Of a stretch of DNA of 39,884 nucleotides, positions 17,390 to 25,532 are shown one piece after another. The notes under the pieces were generated by a model that was given only the letters and a program-made list of their open reading frames with translations, searched no databases and was not told the origin of the DNA. Within the stretch, counting starts at the first letter, position 1, and each line of letters starts with the position of its first letter. Origin of the DNA: an uncultured Clostridia bacterium (GTDB lineage Bacteria > Bacillota > Clostridia > Christensenellales > UBA1242); the NCBI GenBank assembly GCA_944384415.1, contig CALWTF010000019.1, positions 1-39,884 on the forward strand. Direction: 5' to 3'. Made by a program: the position numbers and the translations under genes.

Positions 17390-17791
17390 ATGGAACAAAC
17401 ATATATTATGTTAAAGCCAGATGCAGTTCGTCGTGGTTTAATAGGGGAAATAATTGGAAGAATTGAAAAAAAGGGTTTTAAAATTGTTAAAATGAAAATG
17501 TTTATGTTAGATGAGCAAATTTTGCGTGAGCATTATGCACATATAGCAGACCGTCCTTTTTTCCCAGAGGTTGTTGAATATATGACAAGTGGACCTGTTG
17601 TTGGTATGGTTGTTGAAGGTGAAAATGTTATTAAAGGTATGCGAAATTTTATGGGGCCAACAAAATATCTCGATGCACCAGCAGGTACTATTCGTGGTGA
17701 CTTATCTTGTAATGACCGTGAGAACTTGATTCACGGTTCTGATAGTGATGAAAGTGCAGAAGTTGAAATTAGGCGATTTTTTGGTGAATAA
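17390..17791 (+). CDS. ndk: Nucleoside diphosphate kinase
   Basis: Transfers phosphate between nucleoside tri- and diphosphates through a phospho-histidine. 133 aa from the ATG at 17390, preceded by AAGGAG; an upstream in-frame start at 17327 would add an unrelated hydrophobic stretch and overlap the promoter. It shows the N-terminal Leu-Lys-Pro-Asp-Ala, the Arg-Pro-Phe-Phe segment (55-58), the Thr-Ile-Arg-Gly-Asp substrate segment (100-104) and catalytic His115 in His-Gly-Ser-Asp-Ser. Single-gene unit ended by a shared terminator. Confidence 0.98.
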   Translation: MEQTYIMLKPDAVRRGLIGEIIGRIEKKGFKIVKMKMFMLDEQILREHYAHIADRPFFPEVVEYMTSGPVVGMVVEGENVIKGMRNFMGPTKYLDAPAGTIRGDLSCNDRENLIHGSDSDESAEVEIRRFFGE

Positions 17792-17803
17792 TTTAATAAA
17801 AAT

Positions 17804-17836
17804 AAAAGCTTTGGATATTATTTATCCAAAGTTTTT
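17804..17836. terminator. Bidirectional terminator between ndk and the acetyltransferase gene
   Basis: CTTTGGATA pairs with TATCCAAAG around a 5-base loop, with A and T runs outside. The stem includes the last codons of the converging minus-strand gene. Confidence 0.85.
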
Positions 17837-18258
17837 TCATTTTCTTTTTTTGCAATTGGTACTAATTGTTTTGATATTTCTAAATCTTCATAATTTACTT
17901 CATCTATATGGTATCCGTGAGATGAATAAAAATTTTTTGTAGATTTTTTATCATAACCTTGCGGGCAATAATAACCACTAATAGAAGTAATGCCTTTTTC
18001 AGAAATTTCATTTTCAAATTGAGTTATCAAACTATGTCCAACACCTTGTTTAACATATTTAGGGTTTGTAATTTCAATAAACAAAAGCCGTGCGTGTTTA
18101 TTGTTTAAATCAAGCCTATAATCTAATTCTCCAATGATGTTGTTTTCTAAATCAATTGCTTTTATATTGTAAAAACTATAATCAACACCATTTTCAATTT
18201 TTTCATTATATTTAGATGCTAAAGTGTATGGACAATTATCCTTTGTAAAAAAAATCAT
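17818..18258 (-). CDS. GNAT-family N-acetyltransferase
   Basis: 146 aa. It has the GNAT order: a beta hairpin, then motif A Val-Lys-Gln-Gly-Val-Gly-His-Ser-Leu (acetyl-CoA pyrophosphate loop, Q/R-x-x-G-x-G/A type) near the middle, and a final Asn-Phe-Tyr-x-x-His-Gly-Tyr segment. The substrate is unknown. It lies 56 bases after the ART/HD gene on the same strand and may be cotranscribed with it. Its AAGGTG ribosome site is imperfect. Confidence 0.82.
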   Translation of the reverse strand: MIFFTKDNCPYTLASKYNEKIENGVDYSFYNIKAIDLENNIIGELDYRLDLNNKHARLLFIEITNPKYVKQGVGHSLITQFENEISEKGITSISGYYCPQGYDKKSTKNFYSSHGYHIDEVNYEDLEISKQLVPIAKKENEKTLDK

Positions 18259-18314
18259 TTTATCACCTTTTATATATAGTTTTGTTACATAATAAAATTA
18301 AAAATATTTTACTA

Positions 18315-19925
18315 TTAATTTGGTTTTTGCGTTGAAGAAACATCTTGTTTAAATCTTTTTTTATCAATATCAAAACCAGATGTAAATCTATCGTTACCAT
18401 TATAGTAGTACATATTTGTTTGTAAATCGCGAGTAATACCAATACGAGTGTAAGATAAGCTGTCACAAGTTTGCAAAATACGACAAATATTTGCTAATCC
18501 ATATTTATCGTTACTACTGAAAGATGTGTTATATTTTTGGTTTGTATTATCAATTAAATCACCACAAAAATCAACAAGTTTATTTAATGCTGATTTGTCA
18601 TTTTCAACATAATATTTGTGTGTATATTCTTGTGATTTTGTACAAATATTCCAAATTAAATTTGCATATGCATGCGGTATTTTATATTCATTAAAAATCT
18701 CTTTGTAAATATCAGATTGTATTTTTAAAATTTCATTTTTATTTTTTCCTAATTGTTTGGCTTTTATAACCGAGTCCTTATCAATATCATGCATTATACA
18801 AACAAATCTTAAAAATGGTTTTAAATTTTCTGGAACACTTGTTGAAAAAGATTCTTCAAAAGCTCTCAATACACTTTCAGTATGTTGTCCTATAGTAAAT
18901 TGCTCCCAAACATGTGCATCTTTTGATAAATATTTGTTAAATATGTTTTTATTTAGTAAAGCGTTTATTGTTGCTTCTGGATTATTATGATTTAATAAAT
19001 TTAACAAATCTTTTTGTTGTGAAAAATTTTCTAAATTATCTGATAAATGTCCGTAAACATCTAATAATAATTGTAGCCTTTGACCAGAAGATTTTTCATC
19101 TTCAATTTTTTCTAAATCAAATAAAACAAAGGTTTCAATAATTTTATCTAAAGTTGCCGAGCGAATAGTAGATGATGTACCAACCAAATTCAAATTTGAG
19201 AAAGTTGCAGATAAAAATTTTGAACTTATTGGGTAGGCTTTTGAATTTATATATATAACATTCTTATTATCTAAATATTGTTGAATTAAAAAATCCCAGT
19301 AACCAATACACATTAAATATCTGGTTGTAAAAGCGGAAACATAATCGGTTACAAAATCTTTTTCTAAATTATGATGCTTAGATATTTTTAAATAATGATT
19401 GTAAATTATATCTATTTCATTATCTGTAAAACAATCATTGTTTTTCTTTTTTATTGAGTCTGAAATTATTGATGCTAAAATTTGGGTTTCATTAAAATCT
19501 TCAAATTTTACAGGAATTGCTTTTGTTATTGATGTTGTTCCACCACAAATAATACTTAAATCATTACAGGTTATAATATTATTATCTAACAATGATAGTA
19601 AATCAATATTGTGATTAAAAATATAGCTTTTTTTAGATTTAGAAATTATTTTATGAACTTCTGGTATTGAGTTTTTTTTGTACCTTGACCGTTGTATTGC
19701 AAATTCTTCAGCAACATCTTGTGAACTTGCATAAAGCACAGATTTATTAAAAACATTATTATTACCAGTATTATTAGCACCATTATTAAAATTTGGGTCT
19801 ATATGCCATTCTTTTCCATCACCAGCTCTTCCGTGATAAACTTTTAATTTATCCATCGGAATAAGAATTTTTGCTGCAACTAATTTTTGAATAACTTCGT
19901 CAAATTTTGCTTCCGAATAATCCAT
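18315..19925 (-). CDS. Putative ADP-ribosyltransferase-like / HD phosphohydrolase fusion protein
   Basis: 536 aa with AGGAGA before the ATG and no signal peptide or membrane segment. The N-terminal 90 residues resemble an H-Y-type ADP-ribosyltransferase fold: Val-Tyr-His31-Gly-Arg, an Asn/Gly-rich loop (45-57), and Leu-Tyr65-Ala-Ser-Ser followed by a helix Val-Ala-Glu-Glu-Phe-Ala. The C-terminal half carries the metal pattern of HD phosphohydrolases: His348 (His-Thr-Glu-Ser-Val), His379-Asp380 (Met-His-Asp-Ile-Asp) and Asp488 (Cys-Asp-Ser). The middle (100-330) is not recognised. The HD call is fairly good; the ART call is a motif-level guess. It has its own promoter and sits 2.9 kb from an ADP-ribosylglycohydrolase gene. 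It could be a toxin, a defence effector or a nucleotide-metabolism enzyme. Confidence 0.65.
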   Translation of the reverse strand: MDYSEAKFDEVIQKLVAAKILIPMDKLKVYHGRAGDGKEWHIDPNFNNGANNTGNNNVFNKSVLYASSQDVAEEFAIQRSRYKKNSIPEVHKIISKSKKSYIFNHNIDLLSLLDNNIITCNDLSIICGGTTSITKAIPVKFEDFNETQILASIISDSIKKKNNDCFTDNEIDIIYNHYLKISKHHNLEKDFVTDYVSAFTTRYLMCIGYWDFLIQQYLDNKNVIYINSKAYPISSKFLSATFSNLNLVGTSSTIRSATLDKIIETFVLFDLEKIEDEKSSGQRLQLLLDVYGHLSDNLENFSQQKDLLNLLNHNNPEATINALLNKNIFNKYLSKDAHVWEQFTIGQHTESVLRAFEESFSTSVPENLKPFLRFVCIMHDIDKDSVIKAKQLGKNKNEILKIQSDIYKEIFNEYKIPHAYANLIWNICTKSQEYTHKYYVENDKSALNKLVDFCGDLIDNTNQKYNTSFSSNDKYGLANICRILQTCDSLSYTRIGITRDLQTNMYYYNGNDRFTSGFDIDKKRFKQDVSSTQKPN

Positions 19926-19971
19926 TTATATCTCCTATTATGTATTAACAACTTTTACACAACTTTTATAC

Positions 19972-20000
19972 AGATTATCAAAATTTTACAAACTAGTCAA
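19972..20000 (-). promoter_or_regulatory. Promoter of the ART/HD gene
   Basis: Minus strand TTGACT (19995-20000), 17 bases, TAATCT (19972-19977). It is divergent from the promoter at 20032-20059. Confidence 0.7.
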
Positions 20001-20031
20001 TAGTAATTAATTTATTAAACAATTAAATTAG

Positions 20032-20059
20032 TTGACAATATTATTTATTATTTGATAAT
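20032..20059 (+). promoter_or_regulatory. Promoter of the ABC-exporter-like gene
   Basis: TTGACA (20032-20037), 16 bases, GATAAT (20054-20059), 39 bases before the start. Confidence 0.65.
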
Positions 20060-20098
20060 AAAATATAAATAAGTTTATTAAGAAAACAAAGGAAAAAT

Positions 20099-21772
20099 AT
20101 GAAAATAAAAAAAGTAGGGAATTTTAAGTTACTTAAAAGGTGGTATATTAAAACACAGCCAAGCAAGTTGCATTTATCCATCTCTATTATTTCTGCGATT
20201 TTAGCAAATTTAACTTGGGTTATAACACCAATATTTGCTGCTGAAGTAATAACTTGTATAACTGAACAAATGTATACTGAAGCTATTTTAAACCTTGTTT
20301 ATGGTTTTTTGTTTATAGTTTTAAGGCAAGTTTTTTGGCACATAAATTATTATGATTATAGCAAGCTTTTAGGAATTCCTTATAAGCGTGTTAATTCCGA
20401 AATAGTGGATAAAGTTTTTACTGCAAAATCAAATTTGATTAATAAAGTTTCAAAAGAAAAGTTGTTAAGTATGGTACATCAAGATGCATATACTATGGCA
20501 AATTTTTCAGACAAATTATCAATTGCTTTATCTAAATTTGCCCGTGTTTCAGTTACAATTATAACTATATTTTTTTACAATATTTGGTGTGGCTTAATTG
20601 TGCTTTTGGTAAATATTTTTGATTACAGTGTGTTAACTGCGTTAAATCAGCGTAAACAAAAACATTTGCAAGATATGAAAGAAAATCGTGATATACAATT
20701 TAAACAATTTGGTGAATTATTTGATTCTAAAGATTATATTGAAGAATTGGGCGCTCAAAAGAAAATTAAAAAAGAGTATCTAAATCATATTGATAATTAT
20801 ATAAAAATAACTCACAAAAACACAATAAATTCATCATACCAAGTTAATATCTTTTATGCTGTTTATCAATTTTTTATTATGTCGATAACTGCTGTATTAA
20901 TTTATTTTGTTTCTCAAGGTGATTTAACATTAACTATTTATATGGTGTTAGTTTCTTATATAACAGCTGGAATAGAAAATACTTCAGATATGTTAACAGT
21001 TATTTCAGATTTACGAGATGCAAGTGTGGCGGTTAATCGTATTGAAATTATAAAAAATTTACCGGATAAAGAGATTAAAAAGTTTGGTAATGTTGAGTAT
21101 GATAACATTTTTGGTTTATTAGATTTTAAAGATGTTAATTATAAGGGTTCTAAAAAAACATATCCAAGTTTGAAAAATATTTCATTTAGAATTAAACCTA
21201 ATGAAGTTACTTTGATATATGGTGTTCGTGGTTCTGGTAAAAGAACAATATTTAATTTATTACGACGAAAAATAACCCCAAGCAGTGGTCAAATTTATGT
21301 TGATGGAATTAATTTACAAAATTATAAGAGAACTATACATAATACCAATTTTAATTTTACAACTGCAAAACCACATTTTTTTAATGGCAGTATTATGAAA
21401 AATTTAAAAATAGTTGAAGGAAATGTGAAAAAAATTTATAGCATATGTCAACAAATAGGTTTGCATAGTCAAATTTTATTATTGAAGCACGGTTATAAAA
21501 CAAATATTAATGATATTTCTTTTGAAATGAAATATCTGGTTGCTTTTGCTAGAACTTTGTTAACAAAAAGTGAAATAATTGCATTATACGAATTTCCAAC
21601 AAGTTTTAACAATGATGATTTAGAACTTGTAAAGAATGCAATAAGAAATATAAGATTTTCAAGGTCTGTAATAATTTTTACTGCATCTAATAATTATTTT
21701 AATATGGCAGATAAAATTATAGAAATAAATAATGGTTCAATAAAGCATATATCATTTAATAATGAACATTAA
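20099..21772 (+). CDS. ABC-exporter-like membrane protein with degenerate ATPase domain
   Basis: 557 aa with AAGGAA before the ATG. The N-terminal ~320 residues form a type I (ABCB-like) six-helix exporter domain. The C-terminal domain is a nucleotide-binding domain in outline but almost every catalytic element is altered: Walker A is Gly-Val-Arg-Gly-Ser-Gly-Lys-Arg-Thr (375-383, Arg for Ser), the Q-loop Gln is missing, the LSGGQ signature is replaced by Ile-Ser-Phe-Glu-Met, the Walker B Asp is Tyr497 (Glu498 kept), and the H-loop His is absent near 529. The reading frame is uninterrupted, so selection seems to keep the protein. It may pair with an unseen catalytic partner or serve as a non-transporting regulator. 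The gene stands alone before a ferritin-like gene. Confidence 0.8.
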   Translation: MKIKKVGNFKLLKRWYIKTQPSKLHLSISIISAILANLTWVITPIFAAEVITCITEQMYTEAILNLVYGFLFIVLRQVFWHINYYDYSKLLGIPYKRVNSEIVDKVFTAKSNLINKVSKEKLLSMVHQDAYTMANFSDKLSIALSKFARVSVTIITIFFYNIWCGLIVLLVNIFDYSVLTALNQRKQKHLQDMKENRDIQFKQFGELFDSKDYIEELGAQKKIKKEYLNHIDNYIKITHKNTINSSYQVNIFYAVYQFFIMSITAVLIYFVSQGDLTLTIYMVLVSYITAGIENTSDMLTVISDLRDASVAVNRIEIIKNLPDKEIKKFGNVEYDNIFGLLDFKDVNYKGSKKTYPSLKNISFRIKPNEVTLIYGVRGSGKRTIFNLLRRKITPSSGQIYVDGINLQNYKRTIHNTNFNFTTAKPHFFNGSIMKNLKIVEGNVKKIYSICQQIGLHSQILLLKHGYKTNINDISFEMKYLVAFARTLLTKSEIIALYEFPTSFNNDDLELVKNAIRNIRFSRSVIIFTASNNYFNMADKIIEINNGSIKHISFNNEH

Positions 21773-21830
21773 GTAACTTTTATAAACTTACAAACATATA
21801 TAGATAAAAATATTAGTTTGGAGGTTTATT

Positions 21831-22097
21831 TTGAAATTTAGTGGAACTAATTCAGAAAAGTCTAATTTAGCTGAAATGATAAGAAAAGATATAATTGGTG
21901 AATTAGAAGCTATTAATCAATATGATTTACATTACAGAATGACAGATGACCCAGTGGCTAAAAAAGTTTTTGCAGATATTAGAGATGAAGAAAAAGTGCA
22001 TGTAGGTGAGTTGTTTACTTTATTAGCATATATAGAGCCTGAAGATGCAAAATTTTTAGCAAAAGGGGAAGAAGAGGTTAAAGAATTTATAAATTGA
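21831..22097 (+). CDS. EncFtn-like small ferritin-like protein
   Basis: 88 aa with TTG start, supported by GGAGG 7 bases upstream. Two helices: the first carries Gly-Glu24-Leu-Glu26-Ala, the second Glu54-x-x-His57, with Thr-Asp-Asp-Pro at the turn. That is the half-ferritin layout of encapsulated-ferritin-like proteins, in which two chains form one di-iron four-helix site with ferroxidase activity. A Glu-rich C-terminal tail follows, but no clear encapsulin cargo-loading peptide is visible and no encapsulin gene lies in the window. Likely role: iron oxidation and storage, or oxidative-stress protection in an anaerobe. Confidence 0.75.
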   Translation: MKFSGTNSEKSNLAEMIRKDIIGELEAINQYDLHYRMTDDPVAKKVFADIRDEEKVHVGELFTLLAYIEPEDAKFLAKGEEEVKEFIN

Positions 22098-22108
22098 TAT
22101 TTTATAGA

Positions 22109-22143
22109 AAAAGAGCATAAAATTATGCTCTTTTCGTTTTTTT
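22109..22143. terminator. Terminator after the ferritin-like gene
   Basis: AAAAGAGCATAA pairs perfectly with TTATGCTCTTTT around two bases, followed by T runs; it converges with the 22150 gene and probably works both ways. Confidence 0.88.
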
Positions 22144-22149
22144 ATATAA

Positions 22150-22845
22150 TCATATTTTTTTATTATTTTCAAATTCTGTTTTGTTTTTAGAACATTTTTT
22201 ATCAATGATTGAACAAATAAACCAAGCAATCAATGCAAAAATAGTACTTAAAAGTTTACCAATATATGAACCTGCCATCATAAGCCAGAAAGTGTTTAAA
22301 TCAAAACTTTGTGAAACAAGTGTTGTTATTCCAAAGTAAAGTAAAGAATTAATTATGCTTGCAACTAAAATGCAAATTGAAAAATTTACATAAATATTTA
22401 CATTTTTATTTGAAAAGTATTTAAAAAGTTTTATAACTAAAATTAAGGCAACAAATGTAGCAAATGCGCTTGCTAATGAAGCAATAAAGTTATTCAAATT
22501 TGAATTATCTAATGTATTTTGAGAGCTTAATGTTGCCAATATTTCAATTATAGCATTAAAAAGAATTGAACCTATTGTTGAATATAATAAAACAGTTGAA
22601 GCATTTGAGTGTTTATCCTGAATTAGTGTTAACAAACAGAAAATAAACAAAGTGTAAATTACTGAATCAACACCAAATATTAAACCAAAATCTAATACAG
22701 GATATGTAATGCTATTATAAACATTTGCACCTATAGCACCACAAATTCCTAATGTAAAAATACCATTTCTGTTCCAAAATTTTCTTACAAAAATAAAAAC
22801 AAAAAAACAGATAAAAGCTGTTAATAATAGAAATAAAAATCCCAT
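22150..22845 (-). CDS. Integral membrane protein, unknown function
   Basis: 231 aa with about seven hydrophobic segments and a Lys/Asn-rich cytoplasmic tail. Membrane-embedded Asn-Ser-Ile-Thr-Tyr-Pro and Phe-Gly-Val-Asp-Ser segments vaguely recall small vitamin-precursor transporters, but I cannot assign a family. The start lies one base after the stop of the ADP-ribosylglycohydrolase gene (AAAGGTAG ribosome site), so the two are one operon and translationally linked. Confidence 0.75.
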   Translation of the reverse strand: MGFLFLLLTAFICFFVFIFVRKFWNRNGIFTLGICGAIGANVYNSITYPVLDFGLIFGVDSVIYTLFIFCLLTLIQDKHSNASTVLLYSTIGSILFNAIIEILATLSSQNTLDNSNLNNFIASLASAFATFVALILVIKLFKYFSNKNVNIYVNFSICILVASIINSLLYFGITTLVSQSFDLNTFWLMMAGSYIGKLLSTIFALIAWFICSIIDKKCSKNKTEFENNKKI

Positions 22846-22846
22846 T

Positions 22847-23656
22847 TTATCTACCTTTTATTACTTGATTAAATTTTTCTTCTAATTTTATAAATTTTTC
22901 AGGTAAAAACAATCTAGCTTTTTTTATTAAAATTTCAGGTATATCTTTGTAAAAAGTTTCAGCAAGCGATGCAGATATTGAAGTTATTGTGTCAGTATCT
23001 CCACCAATCGAAACAGCATTTCTAATTGCGTCTTCAAAATCTCTTGAATTAAGAAATGCAATTATTGCTGGTGTAACTGTTGAAACAGAATCAATCTGTT
23101 CATCTTTTTTCTTTTTTAAAGTTGCTAAACTTTGATTTAAATTTAAACCGAATTTTTCTTCTAATTTTTGTTTTAAATTTTCTTTTGATATACCATTTTT
23201 TAACCAAAAAATTGAATATGCAACAATTAAAGCACCTTCAATACCTTTTTTTGTATCGTGTGTACAGATTACGGCGTTTTTTACTAAAGAATTTATTTGT
23301 GCTTCATTTTTAGCGAACAATCCTATCGGACTAACTCGCATTGCACCCCCAACGCCTGTGCTTTTTCTGTTTCCTTTTGCACCTGATTTTATCCAATTTA
23401 TTAAATTAGGACCATATGTATTTTCATTATTTAAATGAAATTCGGAAAAATAATTTAAAATAATGCTTTTCATTTTTTTTGCTGAAAAATTTTTTGAAGT
23501 TAAAAGCCATTCAATGGTTGCAAACGAAAAAACAGTATCATCTGTTATAAAACTTTTTGATGTAAATAATTTAAAATTTTTAACTTGTTTGTTTAAATAA
23601 GAATTATTGTGAGCATATCCACTTCCAATAATATCACCAATATAAAAACCTTTCAT
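22847..23656 (-). CDS. ADP-ribosylglycohydrolase (DraG/ARH family)
   Basis: 269 aa from the second of two adjacent ATGs, which is better placed after AAGGAG. It hydrolyses ADP-ribose linkages on proteins, nucleic acids or small molecules. Signature elements: Gly7-Asp-Ile-Ile-Gly-Ser, Thr38-Asp39-Asp40-Thr (first metal ligands), an Arg-Val-Ser-Pro-Ile-Gly segment after a Gly-Gly-Ala-Met turn, and Gly218-Gly-Asp-Thr-Asp-Thr223 (second metal ligands). All expected magnesium-binding acids are present, so it should be active. It is coupled to a membrane protein gene of unknown role, and a putative ADP-ribosyltransferase/HD gene lies nearby. Confidence 0.92.
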   Translation of the reverse strand: MKGFYIGDIIGSGYAHNNSYLNKQVKNFKLFTSKSFITDDTVFSFATIEWLLTSKNFSAKKMKSIILNYFSEFHLNNENTYGPNLINWIKSGAKGNRKSTGVGGAMRVSPIGLFAKNEAQINSLVKNAVICTHDTKKGIEGALIVAYSIFWLKNGISKENLKQKLEEKFGLNLNQSLATLKKKKDEQIDSVSTVTPAIIAFLNSRDFEDAIRNAVSIGGDTDTITSISASLAETFYKDIPEILIKKARLFLPEKFIKLEEKFNQVIKGR

Positions 23657-23677
23657 CATAACTCCTTAATGTTTTAA

Positions 23678-23706
23678 AGTTTAACATATTGATAATTTTT
23701 TAACAA
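23678..23706 (-). promoter_or_regulatory. Possible promoter of the ADP-ribosylglycohydrolase operon
   Basis: Minus strand TTGTTA (23701-23706), 17 bases, TAAACT (23678-23683). Placed correctly, but the boxes are imperfect. Confidence 0.4.
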
Positions 23707-23732
23707 ACAAAAAAAGCATCATAATGCTTTTT
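23706..23732 (-). terminator. Terminator of the smsCB operon
   Basis: Minus strand AAAAAGCAT/ATGCTTTTT with a 4-base loop and a following T run; it touches the stop codon of smsB. Confidence 0.85.
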
Positions 23733-24649
23733 TAACTTAAAAAACCTGCAATTATCCTTTTTTCTGCTTCTTCTTCTGATAATCCTAATGACATTAATTT
23801 GATAAGCTGGTCAGCTGAAATTTTACCAATAGCGGCTTCGTGAACTAACATAGCATTAGTATTTTGAGCTGAAATTTTTGGTGTTGAATTTATTATTGCA
23901 TTATCTGATAATATTCCATCACATTCAACATGCCCAAAACATTTTGCTTTTCCTATAATATTCGAAACAAACTCTTGATAACTACAATCTTTTGCAACAG
24001 CTCTTGAAATAACATCAACTTTTGAGTTGTTTCCAATTAATTCAACATTAAATTTTGTTTTAGCTTTTTCCATTTCGCAAGTTAAAATTTTTTCATTTAC
24101 AATTAATGTGGTATTTTCAAAAAGTTTGGCATTGGTTTTTCTGTTGGAATAACTTACTCCACCTAATTGAACAGTTTCCATTTCAAAGTAACTGTTTTCT
24201 TTTATAATAATTTTTGTTGTTGGATTAAGAATTTTTTTGCCTAAATTTTGACCTATACCTAAATGTTTTTCAATATATTTAACTTTACAATTTTTTCCTA
24301 TGTGAAAAGTGTGTATTCCTTGATGACTGCTATTTTTAACAGTGTTATTGTGGATACCACAACCAGCAATTATTGTTATTTCTGAATTGTCTCCAATATA
24401 AAAATCATTATAAACTAAATCATCAAACCCGCCCTGAGTGATAACAACTGGAATATGTATGCTTTGATTTTTTGTTTCGGGTGAAACAATAATATTAATT
24501 CCTTCTTTGTTTTTCTTTGGTAATATTTCAATTTCTTTGGTTGAACTTCGAGAAAAAAGTTTTCCATCTTTCCTTATATTGTAGGCACCTTGTGGAATAT
24601 CGTGTAAATTAGAAATATTACTTAATAATTCTTTTAAAATTGTGTCCAT
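23732..24649 (-). CDS. smsB: SufB/SufD-like scaffold protein of a minimal SUF (SMS) system
   Basis: Fe-S cluster assembly scaffold, partner of the upstream ATPase. 305 aa from the ATG at 24649, whose A is the last base of the smsC stop (TGATG); a TTG one codon earlier is possible, but GAGGAG fits the ATG better. The right-handed beta-helix body ends in the SUF signature: Gly-His-Val-Glu-Cys243-Asp, which aligns with the cluster/sulfur-accepting Cys of SufB, then Val-His-Glu-Ala and Ile-Ser-Ala-Asp-Gln-Leu, then Leu-Ser-Glu-Glu-Glu-Ala. It is shorter than SufB (~480) and no sufS, sufU or sufD is next to it, which matches the two-gene SMS type proposed as ancestral. Confidence 0.88.
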   Translation of the reverse strand: MDTILKELLSNISNLHDIPQGAYNIRKDGKLFSRSSTKEIEILPKKNKEGINIIVSPETKNQSIHIPVVITQGGFDDLVYNDFYIGDNSEITIIAGCGIHNNTVKNSSHQGIHTFHIGKNCKVKYIEKHLGIGQNLGKKILNPTTKIIIKENSYFEMETVQLGGVSYSNRKTNAKLFENTTLIVNEKILTCEMEKAKTKFNVELIGNNSKVDVISRAVAKDCSYQEFVSNIIGKAKCFGHVECDGILSDNAIINSTPKISAQNTNAMLVHEAAIGKISADQLIKLMSLGLSEEEAEKRIIAGFLS

Positions 24650-25356
24650 CAAATTTCTCCTCGTAACTTATTGCATTTTTCATCATTTATAAATTGCATT
24701 ATTTCAGATGTTGTTCCAACTTTATCAATTTTAGAACTATTTAGCAAAACAACACGGTCAGCTATACTAATAATTTTGTGTTGATGACTAATAATGATAT
24801 TTGTTGATTGTTGTTTTTGAAAAATGTTTACCAATTCATCAAAACTCCATAAATCAATACCTGCTTCTGGTTCATCAAAAATATTTACATTAGCTTGTCT
24901 TGCTAAAATCATTGCAAGTTCAATTCTTTTAAGTTCTCCTCCAGAAAGTTTATTATCAAGGGGGCGGTTAATATAATCTTTTGCACATAATCCAACTTTT
25001 GAAAGTTGTTCACAACAAGCGCTAAGTGAAACATCTTTATTACTTGCTATTTGTAATAAATCTTTAACTTTTAACCCTTTAAAACATACTGGTTGTTGAA
25101 ATCCATAAGCAAAGCCAAGTTTTGCTCTTTCCGTTATACTTGTGTTTGTTATATCTTTACCATTATAAAAAATTTGTCCACTGCAAGGTTTTAAAATTCC
25201 CATTAATATTTTACCAAGTGTAGATTTCCCACTACCGTTTTGACCAGTTATAACTATAAGTTCATTTTTGTTTATATTAAGTGAAATATCTTGTAATATA
25301 ATTTTTTCTTTTCCATTTTCAAAAACGCTATATGAAATATTTTTTAGTTCTAACAT
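24649..25356 (-). CDS. smsC: SufC-like ATPase of the SMS system
   Basis: ABC-type ATPase that powers the Fe-S scaffold; not a transporter subunit. 235 aa with AGAGG before the ATG. Complete motifs: Walker A Gly-Gln-Asn-Gly-Ser-Gly-Lys-Ser-Thr, a Gln-Gln-Pro Q-loop (Phe-Gln-Gln-Pro as in SufC), signature Leu-Ser-Gly-Gly-Glu, Walker B ending Phe-Asp-Glu-Pro and an Ser-His-Gln H-loop. The Asp-Glu-Pro-Glu-Ala-Gly-Ile-Asp form departs slightly from the usual SufC Asp-Glu-x-Asp-Ser-Gly-Leu-Asp. It overlaps the scaffold gene by one base. Confidence 0.92.
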   Translation of the reverse strand: MLELKNISYSVFENGKEKIILQDISLNINKNELIVITGQNGSGKSTLGKILMGILKPCSGQIFYNGKDITNTSITERAKLGFAYGFQQPVCFKGLKVKDLLQIASNKDVSLSACCEQLSKVGLCAKDYINRPLDNKLSGGELKRIELAMILARQANVNIFDEPEAGIDLWSFDELVNIFQKQQSTNIIISHQHKIISIADRVVLLNSSKIDKVGTTSEIMQFINDEKCNKLRGEI

Positions 25357-25393
25357 TTATACCTCTTTAATTTATACAAATTTAGATTAATTC

Positions 25394-25422
25394 ATTGTAC
25401 ATCACCAACAGTAAAAAGTCAA
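25394..25422 (-). promoter_or_regulatory. Promoter of smsCB
   Basis: Minus strand TTGACT (25417-25422), 17 bases, TACAAT (25394-25399). No obvious IscR- or Fur-like palindrome is seen beside it. Confidence 0.75.
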
Positions 25423-25449
25423 TTATATTATAAATTTGATAATGGTTAG

Positions 25450-25478
25450 TTGACAAAATGTGTAGATATTGCTACTAT
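25450..25478 (+). promoter_or_regulatory. Promoter of the HAD gene
   Basis: TTGACA (25450-25455), 17 bases, TACTAT (25473-25478); divergent from the smsCB promoter 27 bases away. A leader of about 48 bases follows. Confidence 0.75.
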
Positions 25479-25532
25479 TTATTTATAAAACGAAGTGCTA
25501 TCAAGTGCTTTAAGTAAGCAGGAGCTATATTA

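Noticed and set aside
18263..18466. 67-codon minus-strand frame between the acetyltransferase and the ART/HD gene
   Set aside because: It mostly overlaps the end of the ART/HD gene in another frame, and no ribosome site or motif supports it.
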